This document shows positions 9,130 through 15,909 of a stretch of 64,000 nucleotides of DNA, one piece after another. Positions within the stretch are counted from its first letter, which is position 1. Each line of letters opens with the position of its first letter. Source of the DNA: Desulfobacter sp. (lineage in GTDB: Bacteria; Desulfobacterota; Desulfobacteria; Desulfobacterales; Desulfobacteraceae); assembly GCA_028768525.1 (NCBI GenBank), contig CP054837.1, positions 1,842,001 to 1,906,000 on the forward strand, given 5' to 3'. Under the pieces are notes generated by a model. It was not told the origin of the DNA. It was given only the letters and a program-made list of their open reading frames with translations, and ran no database searches. Both the position numbers and the translations under genes were made by a program.

Positions 9130-10076
9130 TGGATCAACGCTCCTACCCTGCTGCCGTTCCAGCCCTGCCAATGGCTGCAGTGCCCGCATGGAGACAATTC
9201 ACCCCAGGCGCCGGCCAGGTGTTTTTTGCGGGCCATGTCATAGGCCTGCCCCTTCCAGAGGGACCCCAGAGTTTTTTCGCCTGCACCGGAAAACGCCTCA
9301 AGCACCCGCCCTTCCCAGTCATGGTTGCAGGCGCTTATCTGTCCGTCCCACAGGATAACCATATCACTAAAAAGTTTTCGGCAGGGTTGCCTTTTGCCCC
9401 TATCCCGGTCAAGCTCCGGGGGCAGGGCACCGAATTCGCCGTCTGCGGAATGCTCAGGATAGATCCGGACTCTGTCCGCCCTTTTTTTCCAGTAAGAGAC
9501 GAATGCATCGATTTCATGGCGATTAACGGCATTGGCAGTGGCGGAGGCCTGGACTGTCGTGGCCACCTGCCGGCAGTTCCGTCTGCTTAAAAAATATTCA
9601 ATATTGTCCATGACCTGCTCAAATTGATTATTCTGCCGTACTTTTTCATAGGTCTCTCCGGTGAACGCATCAATACTGAAAGAGATGAAATCAATCTCCA
9701 CATCCAAAAGGAAATCCGCCATGGGCCCGTCCAATAAAAGCCCGTTGGTGGCCAGCTGAATTTGCGCCCCGGTTTTCTCCCGGATCAGCCGGATCATATC
9801 CCTAAACCTCGGGTGAAGCAGTGATTCACCCCTGAAAAAGGGAACAATGGCCTTAATCTCTTTATCCTCAAGCTCAAGGATAATTTTTTCAAATAAATTC
9901 CAATCCATGAATCCGCCGGTGGCGGTCAAATGGTTTCGGGGGCACATGACGCAGTTCAGGTTGCATGCAAAGGACAATTCCAGGGTCACCCGCTCCGGGA
10001 AATCGGGCAGAACAAATTGGCGCCCGTCTTCGTCAAAAAGGATGTGGGGCTTGGGCAAGTCTAAATTCTTCATCAC
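9126..10076 (-). CDS. Radical SAM/SPASM domain protein
   Basis: 316-residue radical SAM protein. Cluster cysteines C38, C42 and C45 (C-x3-C-x2-C) are near the N-terminus, and a cysteine-rich C-terminal section (one near the ILWDGQISAC stretch, others near CGHC) looks like a SPASM or twitch auxiliary-cluster domain. SPASM enzymes modify peptides, sugars or alcohol groups; the carbohydrate setting suggests sugar dehydrogenation or epimerisation. GTG at 10076 overlaps the glycosyltransferase stop (GTGA); ATG at 10073 is an alternative only one codon later. Third radical SAM gene of this operon. Confidence 0.83.
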   Translation of the reverse strand: MMKNLDLPKPHILFDEDGRQFVLPDFPERVTLELSFACNLNCVMCPRNHLTATGGFMDWNLFEKIILELEDKEIKAIVPFFRGESLLHPRFRDMIRLIREKTGAQIQLATNGLLLDGPMADFLLDVEIDFISFSIDAFTGETYEKVRQNNQFEQVMDNIEYFLSRRNCRQVATTVQASATANAVNRHEIDAFVSYWKKRADRVRIYPEHSADGEFGALPPELDRDRGKRQPCRKLFSDMVILWDGQISACNHDWEGRVLEAFSGAGEKTLGSLWKGQAYDMARKKHLAGAWGELSPCGHCSHWQGWNGSRVGALIQ

Positions 10077-11029
10077 AAGACGTCGTATTCACGGAGCAGA
10101 ACGGCCAGGGCATCCTGCTCCCGCCAGCAGTCCTCCATGAATTTCCTGCTGTCCATACCGATGCGGAAGCGCGCATCGGGTTCTGAAACCAGTTGCTCCA
10201 ATTGGATTTCCAACTCGGTTTCGTTCCTTGCCACCACCCAAGGCAGGCGGTCTGCCCCTGTAAATTCCTTGATGCAGCCGATGTTCCACTCGTCAAGCCC
10301 TGCAATGACCGGCTTGCCCTGGCTGAGGGACTCCAGGGAGGAAATACCGAACCAGCCCCGCATATGGTCGAATACAATATGGCATTTGCGTTTAATATCC
10401 AGGCACTCCCTCCGCCCCTTCCTTTCGATAATCACCGGCTCCACCTGTGGGTGGGAAGCCTGAAGCCGGGTGAGCACCCTCCCGAACTCATCCGTGTGTT
10501 TGTCAAACTTCCGGGTAGGCGCCTGGCACACCCGTATCCGGTCGTTTTTTAAACAGGTTTCATACCGCGGCAGATATGGGGGATCGTTTATGGGCACCAG
10601 GTTGGGAACCCATACCGCATCGTCAGCCACATGGAGCAGATCCGGGGTGGAAACGATCACCCGCCGCCCCAGTTTTCGATACTTGTCATTAAACCTCTGG
10701 GCATTGATGAGATAATCCGGGTGCCCGTGGTGGTGGTGGATGATTTTTTTGCCCTTGATATAATCCCGGATCACAAGGGGGCCCAGGTGGGAATGTTCAT
10801 CCCTTAGCATATGAAAATGGATGATATCCGAATGCTCAAGCAAATCCGCCACCTCATCGAAATCATCATCATGGATATCCGGCAGATGGATATCCTTTCC
10901 GAAATCAATGCCGTACCGGTCCTGCACCGTGATGAGCCGGCACTGGTGGTCGGTATACCGGTTAATGGCATTGGTAAAGGCAATGCCCATACCGGCCGGA
11001 TCATTTTCTGCAATCATGAGGATTTGCAT
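10073..11029 (-). CDS. Glycosyltransferase, GT4-like
   Basis: 318-residue protein with the two-Rossmann (GT-B) pattern: N-terminal strand-helix region with a histidine-rich segment (KIIHHHHGHPD) and a C-terminal half with SSLESLSQGKPVIAG, matching the acidic-residue nucleotide-binding segment of GT4 enzymes. It likely transfers the sugar made by the operon onto a protein or glycan. The gene begins a transcriptional sub-block after a 119-base gap, with AAAGGG as ribosome binding site. Acceptor and donor unknown; related glycosyltransferase-like proteins without transfer activity cannot be excluded. Confidence 0.72.
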   Translation of the reverse strand: MQILMIAENDPAGMGIAFTNAINRYTDHQCRLITVQDRYGIDFGKDIHLPDIHDDDFDEVADLLEHSDIIHFHMLRDEHSHLGPLVIRDYIKGKKIIHHHHGHPDYLINAQRFNDKYRKLGRRVIVSTPDLLHVADDAVWVPNLVPINDPPYLPRYETCLKNDRIRVCQAPTRKFDKHTDEFGRVLTRLQASHPQVEPVIIERKGRRECLDIKRKCHIVFDHMRGWFGISSLESLSQGKPVIAGLDEWNIGCIKEFTGADRLPWVVARNETELEIQLEQLVSEPDARFRIGMDSRKFMEDCWREQDALAVLLREYDVL

Positions 11030-11085
11030 AGCTTCGCCCTTTCAGTTACACAGGCAATCTGCGTACATTCTTTCAACTATTCACC

Positions 11086-11098
11086 CACTAAATGGACA
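11086..11098. promoter_or_regulatory. Copy B of a shared CACTnnnTGGACA motif
   Basis: The 13-base sequence CACTAAATGGACA lies in the gap upstream of the glycosyltransferase gene. A near copy (CACTGACTGGACA) sits at 14648-14660 upstream of the regulator gene. Both are preceded by an AACYATTCAC stretch, with a four-base difference in spacing. Two such matches in the only two sizeable gaps of the operon suggest a binding site, plausibly for the operon's own winged-helix regulator. This is inference from two copies. Confidence 0.35.
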
Positions 11099-11126
11099 AT
11101 TTATTATCCAATACCAGGTTTATTTT

Positions 11127-11147
11127 ATCCCGGGCATTAGCCGGGAT
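11127..11147. repeat. Short inverted repeat after the NeuB-fusion gene
   Basis: A seven-base perfect inverted repeat (ATCCCGG and CCGGGAT, seven-base loop) lies just past the stop codon of the NeuB-fusion gene. No run of T follows on the minus strand, so it does not qualify as a standard intrinsic terminator; it might slow transcription or protect the mRNA 3' end between the two sub-blocks of the operon. Confidence 0.35.
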
Positions 11148-11148
11148 C

Positions 11149-13029
11149 CTAAAAATCGTATCGGCTCAATCTTTTTATGGCTGTAAAAAAGCCCTGGCCC
11201 TGGTTCAGGTGCCCCCGCCACACCTCAGGCACCCAGGAATCCCGGTATTCGGCAAACAAAGGCATAATGCGTTTAAAATCAATATCGCCTTCATGGATCT
11301 GCATCCCTTCACCATCCAGGCCATAGGCGTCTCCCATATGAATATGGCGGATATGGGGATAAACGATTGAAATAAAATCCCCGAGGTCCTTTTGTTTGGC
11401 ATTGCAGTACAACGCCGCATGGGAGATGTCAAAAACGATCTTTATTCCTGTTTCTTCACAGAATGAGGCAATGCCTTCGGCGTCCATGAAATAATTGCCC
11501 TTCCAGGCCCCTCCGAAATACCATGGATAGGGGGGCAGATTTTCCAGAAGCAACCGGCTTCCCCGGCAGTCAATTTCATCCAGAGACTTTAAAAGGTTCT
11601 CTTTCAATTCGGCCTTATCCAGCTTGATATTGAGGCTCATGGCGCCGGGATGGGCAATGAGCTTGGGAGTCCCCTTAAAATACGGGGCAAGCCTTTGGGT
11701 CATCGCTGCGGTCCGGTTGACCAGGTCAACTGAGGCCCTTCTGATTCTTTCGTCGGTGCTGCAAAGGTCCATAAGCTCCCCGTCCATGTATTCGGCGGCA
11801 TGGACCACAAGTTCCTGGGGGTACTCCATTTCCAGGACAAAGGGCTGCTCCAGATCTTTTTCCGCCAGATGAATTTCAATCACACGTGGGTTGAACCCAA
11901 CCATTTCTTGGAAATCGGTAAAGCGGGCGATCAGCCCCCACCGGCTCTTAAAATTCTTCCCAATGTCAGAGGCACCGTCCCCTTCCCCGGCAATATCCTT
12001 TTCCAGAAAAAGTCCTCCTTCTTCTATATCCCGATTCAGGACCCGGCCCAAAAGGTCATCCATGGCCGAAGGGGGAAGCCCTTTGCCCGGCCCTTTGACC
12101 CGTACCATGTCCCTGTCCACCCGGGTTCCCTTGGAAAGGAAGGAAGCCGCCGTAAGGCTTTTACCGAACACCTCCCGGTTGACCACCTCTCCCCTGAGCA
12201 GGAAACGGTCCTCCGTGGCCATGGCCTGGTCGGCGATCCTGATATCCCGGACCATCCGCTTAAATTCATAGGGTTCCAGGCTGATCTTATGATCCGGCCC
12301 GTCCATGGTTTTGTCCAGGGTGATATGCTTTTCAATGATGGAGGCACCCATGGAGGCGGCGACCAGGGGGATGGTAATGCCGATGTCATGGCCGGAATAT
12401 CCCACCGGCGCCTGAAATTTTTTGAGCCAGGTGATCATTTTCAAGTTCACCTCCCTTGGCCAGACGGGATAGGCACTGCGGCAATGGAGCAGGGCAAAAT
12501 CAGCCCCTTCTTCCTTGAGCAGCCCCACCGTCATTTCGATCTCTTCACGGTAGGACATTCCCGTGGACACGATCATGGGCTGTTTTTTCAGGGCTACATG
12601 GGCGAGAAGATCCAGATTGTTCAAATCCGCCGAGGCGATTTTATACCCGTCCACCCCTAAGGCTTCAAGGAAATCTGCACTCTCCTTGTCAAAAGGGGTG
12701 CATAAAAAATCCATTCCCCTTTCTGTGGCCTCCCCCCTAAGATCCCCATAGTCAGATTCTGACAATTCCACTTTTTGAAGCAGAGGGATCATGTACTGAA
12801 AATGCTGTTCGTATTTTCCGGGATCATTGAGCATATCCTCGGGGTAAAGGCTTTCCAGGCATCTTTTCTGGAATTTCACGGCATCGGCACCGGCCTCATG
12901 GGCCGCGGAAATGAGTTCCCTGGCCATGCCGGCATCGCCATTATGGTTGATACCGATTTCGGCAATGATATAAGTGGGGCGGTTTTCGCCGACCTCTCTT
13001 CCATTGATATGAATTATTGGGCAGCTCAC
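11149..13029 (-). CDS. NeuB-type nonulosonate synthase fused to a sugar isomerase-like TIM barrel
   Basis: The N-terminal ~280 residues match sialic/legionaminic/pseudaminic acid synthases (IAEIGINHNGD, DAVKFQKR, STGMS, YSGHD, EKHITLDK), which condense PEP with a six-carbon sugar. A SAF/antifreeze-like domain follows to about 345. The last ~250 residues form a separate domain with the metal-site pattern of xylose isomerase/AP-endonuclease-2 barrels (LLLENLPP, FDISHA, HIHMGD, a late Glu near PEVW). Single-domain NeuB proteins are ~340-360 residues, so this 626-residue fusion joins two steps. The start is taken as GTG at 13029, which overlaps the upstream TGA (GTGA); an ATG at 13122 would lie within the SDR gene. 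Confidence 0.85.
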   Translation of the reverse strand: MSCPIIHINGREVGENRPTYIIAEIGINHNGDAGMARELISAAHEAGADAVKFQKRCLESLYPEDMLNDPGKYEQHFQYMIPLLQKVELSESDYGDLRGEATERGMDFLCTPFDKESADFLEALGVDGYKIASADLNNLDLLAHVALKKQPMIVSTGMSYREEIEMTVGLLKEEGADFALLHCRSAYPVWPREVNLKMITWLKKFQAPVGYSGHDIGITIPLVAASMGASIIEKHITLDKTMDGPDHKISLEPYEFKRMVRDIRIADQAMATEDRFLLRGEVVNREVFGKSLTAASFLSKGTRVDRDMVRVKGPGKGLPPSAMDDLLGRVLNRDIEEGGLFLEKDIAGEGDGASDIGKNFKSRWGLIARFTDFQEMVGFNPRVIEIHLAEKDLEQPFVLEMEYPQELVVHAAEYMDGELMDLCSTDERIRRASVDLVNRTAAMTQRLAPYFKGTPKLIAHPGAMSLNIKLDKAELKENLLKSLDEIDCRGSRLLLENLPPYPWYFGGAWKGNYFMDAEGIASFCEETGIKIVFDISHAALYCNAKQKDLGDFISIVYPHIRHIHMGDAYGLDGEGMQIHEGDIDFKRIMPLFAEYRDSWVPEVWRGHLNQGQGFFTAIKRLSRYDF

Positions 13030-13991
13030 ACTCTCTCCTCCAGAGTCCTTTCCCAGTATTCCAAAAGGTCTTCCAGAGTCCGGCTGAAGGGGATCCGGGG
13101 CACCCACCCTGTTACCGAACAAAACTTTTTATTGTCACAAACCATGGCCGGAATATCAGAGGGCCTCATCCGATCAGGGTCCGTCACGACCCGAACCTCT
13201 GCATTCGATATCTCGATCAGTTCTTTGAGCACATCTTTCAGCAGCCTGGGCCGGCCGGACCCGATGTTATACACCTCTCCGGCCCTTCCATATTCAAGGG
13301 CCATCCAATAGGCCCGGGCCGCATCCCTGAAATCCGTAAAATCTCTCCGGGCCTCAAGATTGCCCACCTCAAGGACCGGATCCTGTCTGCCGGCGTTAAT
13401 CAAGGCAATCTGCCGTGCAAAACTGGCCAGGGCGAATGTTGTACTCTGCCTTGGGCCGGTGAGATTAAAAACCCTTACCCTGACAATATCCATCCCGTAG
13501 CTTTTATGGTACTGAAAACCCAGCATATCCTGACTGACTTTACTCACGCCATAGGGGCTCAGGGGTTTGAACCCCTGGGTTTCAGCCACGGGAAGCTCAT
13601 CCTCGGAAACCAGTCCGTACGCCTCCGAACTGCCGGTCACCAGGATACGGGTATTCAGATCCAGCCGTTTCACCGCTTCAAACAGGTTCAACTGGCAAGT
13701 AATATTATTGGTAATGGTCTGGTGGGGATTTTTCCAGGAATCGTCAACAGAAGTTTCCGCAGCCAGATGAAAGATCCGGTCCGGCCTGACCTTGTGGATC
13801 ACCCCGTCCACCCCATGGGCGTCCATGAGGTCGCAGTTGTGCAGCACCAATTCTTCTTCGATACCGGAAATGAACCGCCGGCTGTCTCTCCACCGTATGG
13901 TGCCGTGGACCTCTACCCCCGGCCTGTTCAATAGATACTCGGCCAGGTGGCTGCCCGTCATTCCTGTTATGCCAGTTACCAATACTTTCAT
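13026..13991 (-). CDS. NAD-dependent sugar nucleotide dehydratase/epimerase (extended SDR)
   Basis: 321-residue extended short-chain dehydrogenase. The nucleotide-binding motif GITGMTGSH is at the N-terminus, the active-site TGSSEAYG precedes YGVSK (catalytic Tyr/Lys), and the overall pattern resembles GDP-mannose 4,6-dehydratase (GSGRPRLLKDVL near the C-terminus). It likely makes the 4-keto-6-deoxy sugar nucleotide that the DegT aminotransferase then aminates. GDP-sugar specificity is suggested by similarity only. It follows the regulator gene by two bases. Confidence 0.85.
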   Translation of the reverse strand: MKVLVTGITGMTGSHLAEYLLNRPGVEVHGTIRWRDSRRFISGIEEELVLHNCDLMDAHGVDGVIHKVRPDRIFHLAAETSVDDSWKNPHQTITNNITCQLNLFEAVKRLDLNTRILVTGSSEAYGLVSEDELPVAETQGFKPLSPYGVSKVSQDMLGFQYHKSYGMDIVRVRVFNLTGPRQSTTFALASFARQIALINAGRQDPVLEVGNLEARRDFTDFRDAARAYWMALEYGRAGEVYNIGSGRPRLLKDVLKELIEISNAEVRVVTDPDRMRPSDIPAMVCDNKKFCSVTGWVPRIPFSRTLEDLLEYWERTLEERV

Positions 13992-13993
13992 AT

Positions 13994-14617
13994 CTAAAAC
14001 CTTGCAACGACCTTAATCCGAATATTTTCGTCCACATTGTCCTTGAGTGCCTCAAGTATTTCATTCTGCCTGGCAAAGGAGGTGATAAGCAATGCGTCGG
14101 GCCGGATCTTATTGATCCGGGAGGGTGCCTGGATCACCATGCCCCAGAAGAGGGTGCCAACTTTCTGGGAATCGTTGTCCACCACGCCGGTAACGGCAAG
14201 TTCTGTTCTCTGCACGGCTGAATAGACCACCTCAGCTGTATCCGAGGCCCCGTAAAGGACTATTGTACGAATTCCCTCACGATAGCATTCGTCCAGCAAT
14301 TCCTTTATTTCCCTTCGCACACCGGCATAGAATTGAACAATTTCAGCTGAAAAAGACAGAAAATGCCGCGCCACGTATTCCCTGCCCCCAGATGTAAGGT
14401 GGTAGGCCATGGTACGATTGGATTCCCCCGATACGGTTAACATCCCGTCTCCGACGAGTTCCTTGATGTAATTATTTACCATGGAACTGCTCAAGCAGGT
14501 TTCACAGCCCAACTGTTTCTGGGAAACATTTGGATTTTTCTTAATGCTCAACAGCAGGGAAAACCGCCTAAAATTCTTGCTGGGTACCAAATATTCCGAC
14601 TGGTAGGGTTCTATCAT
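13994..14617 (-). CDS. Winged-helix regulator fused to a Rossmann-like domain
   Basis: 207 residues. Residues ~15-85 form a winged helix-turn-helix (helices around QKQLGCETCLSSSMVNNYI, then a wing) like MarR-type polysaccharide regulators. The C-terminal half (~110-207) carries a Rossmann-like strand-turn VLYGASDTAE followed by VVDNDSQKVG, resembling the nucleotide-sensing N-domain of PglD/NeuD proteins. This suggests a transcription factor that reads a sugar nucleotide or metabolite. It is the first gene of the long minus-strand operon, has a weak ribosome binding site, and probably regulates its own promoter just upstream. Ligand and mode unknown. Confidence 0.75.
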   Translation of the reverse strand: MIEPYQSEYLVPSKNFRRFSLLLSIKKNPNVSQKQLGCETCLSSSMVNNYIKELVGDGMLTVSGESNRTMAYHLTSGGREYVARHFLSFSAEIVQFYAGVRREIKELLDECYREGIRTIVLYGASDTAEVVYSAVQRTELAVTGVVDNDSQKVGTLFWGMVIQAPSRINKIRPDALLITSFARQNEILEALKDNVDENIRIKVVARF

Positions 14618-14632
14618 TTTTTAAACAACCTG

Positions 14633-14661
14633 AATATAATAACCATTCACTGACTGGACAT
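14633..14661 (-). promoter_or_regulatory. Sigma-70-like promoter of the region A operon
   Basis: On the minus strand ATGTCC and TATATT are separated by 17 bases, 16 bases upstream of the regulator's start codon. The -10 is good, the -35 is partial. The leader would be very short. The -35 lies inside the CACTGACTGGACA motif (14648-14660), so a protein bound there would interfere with polymerase. Confidence 0.45.
14648..14660. promoter_or_regulatory. Copy A of the shared CACTnnnTGGACA motif
   Basis: CACTGACTGGACA overlaps the predicted -35 of the operon promoter. Ten of 13 bases match the copy at 11086-11098, and the flanking AACCATTCAC also matches. Its place over the promoter of a regulator gene fits autoregulation, which is inference. 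Confidence 0.38.
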
Positions 14662-14724
14662 TACCACCTGCATCACTCCCTGTAAACCCGGAAATTAATG
14701 TCTAAGATTAGTATCGTTACCTTC

Positions 14725-15909
14725 TCAATGATACTTTAAAGAAAATTCTGCGGCAGCCCTCCCAGCCCTCCTGCCGAACACCTGGGAGGAAAGCACCATG
14801 GCCCCGCCGATACGGTCTGCCCCATGCATTCCCCCGGCGGCCTCACCACAGGCAAATAGTCCCGGCATACCCGTATATCCGTTTTCATCAATACGGATGC
14901 CGCCATTGGATACCTGGGCAGCCATCACCACCCTTTCCCAGCCACGGTCTGAGCAATAAACCTCAATCCCTCCCCGGGCATCCAGGTGGTCAATCAACAC
15001 CTTATCTATCGCCCTGTCTTCTCCTCCCCAGGATATGGGCGCGTGCGTGCTCCTCATCTTAAAAAGCGGATATAAGGATTGCGGAAAAGGATGCTTTCTT
15101 CCCTGCCGGTCCTTAAAACGGGCCCCGGCATCGCCCATGGCTGAAATCCGCCAATATTCCAGTTTTTCGGCTTTGCACCAAACAAACTGGGTAAAGGCGC
15201 TGTTCACATAAGAAATTTTATGTTTTCTACACCAGTCATGGAGGATTAGAGCGGACCGGCCGTTCTGTGCAAGGACGACGGGATGTACAGCAGTCCCTCC
15301 CCCCATGGCCAGAACCACACTATTGGAATGGATACGTAACCGTTCTTTGGTCTCTCTGTTCTCCAGAGCAGCTCCGGAAACACGCAAACCAGAGGAGTGG
15401 TTCACCGTCAGGATATCCACGGCCCTGTATCCGGCCAGCAAAACGATTCCCCGCTTTTCCAGTTCCCCTACCAACCGATGGTAAAACCGGTCAAGGGCTT
15501 CAATGATATAGGCCCTGGGCTGAACCGGGCTGAAGCAGCCCGGCATCCGCAAAGGTTTCCCCTTCCGGTCTTTTTTAAGGCGCCCCCCCCATTGAACCAA
15601 ATTTTCTAAGGCCCGATGACTTTCCTCTGCCATGATTCTGGTCAGCTTTAGGTTTATCTCTCCCGGAGGGGCCAAAGATGCCGCCTCTTTAACAAAACAA
15701 TCTTTTTCCTCTTTATTGATACAGACCTGGATACCCAGTTCATTGTTCGGATTGGCGAATGATGAGCCCTGGGGCCCTTTTCCAGATGCGGCCACCACCA
15801 CCCTTACACGGGGCCGGGCGTCGGCGGCAGCCAGGGCTGCCCGAATCCCTCCCAGCCCTGCACCTAGGACAAGAACATCTGTTGTTGTATCATACGGGTA
15901 TTTTCCCAA
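14725..15909 (-). CDS. FAD-dependent oxidoreductase, fumarate reductase/aspartate oxidase-like
   Basis: Flavoprotein with a dinucleotide-binding motif VLVLGAGLGGIRAALAA at the N-terminus and the C-terminal FAD signature (GLFACGEAAGGMHGADRIGGAM, in two short blocks) of the FAD_binding_2 family. Length ~394 residues is shorter than fumarate reductases. The start is unclear: the longest frame begins at 16026, 137 bases inside the maf gene; TTG at 15909 leaves a 20-base overlap and ten residues before the FAD motif, so I prefer it; TTG at 15948 is also possible. A G8 run on the coding strand (15583-15590) lies in the gene. Substrate unknown; presence next to a flagellin glycosyltransferase suggests sugar or protein modification. 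Confidence 0.72.
   Translation of the reverse strand: MGKYPYDTTTDVLVLGAGLGGIRAALAAADARPRVRVVVAASGKGPQGSSFANPNNELGIQVCINKEEKDCFVKEAASLAPPGEINLKLTRIMAEESHRALENLVQWGGRLKKDRKGKPLRMPGCFSPVQPRAYIIEALDRFYHRLVGELEKRGIVLLAGYRAVDILTVNHSSGLRVSGAALENRETKERLRIHSNSVVLAMGGGTAVHPVVLAQNGRSALILHDWCRKHKISYVNSAFTQFVWCKAEKLEYWRISAMGDAGARFKDRQGRKHPFPQSLYPLFKMRSTHAPISWGGEDRAIDKVLIDHLDARGGIEVYCSDRGWERVVMAAQVSNGGIRIDENGYTGMPGLFACGEAAGGMHGADRIGGAMVLSSQVFGRRAGRAAAEFSLKYH

Noticed and set aside
11127..11147. Intrinsic terminator after the NeuB-fusion gene
   Set aside because: The seven-base stem is present but no T-run follows on the minus strand; kept only as an inverted repeat.
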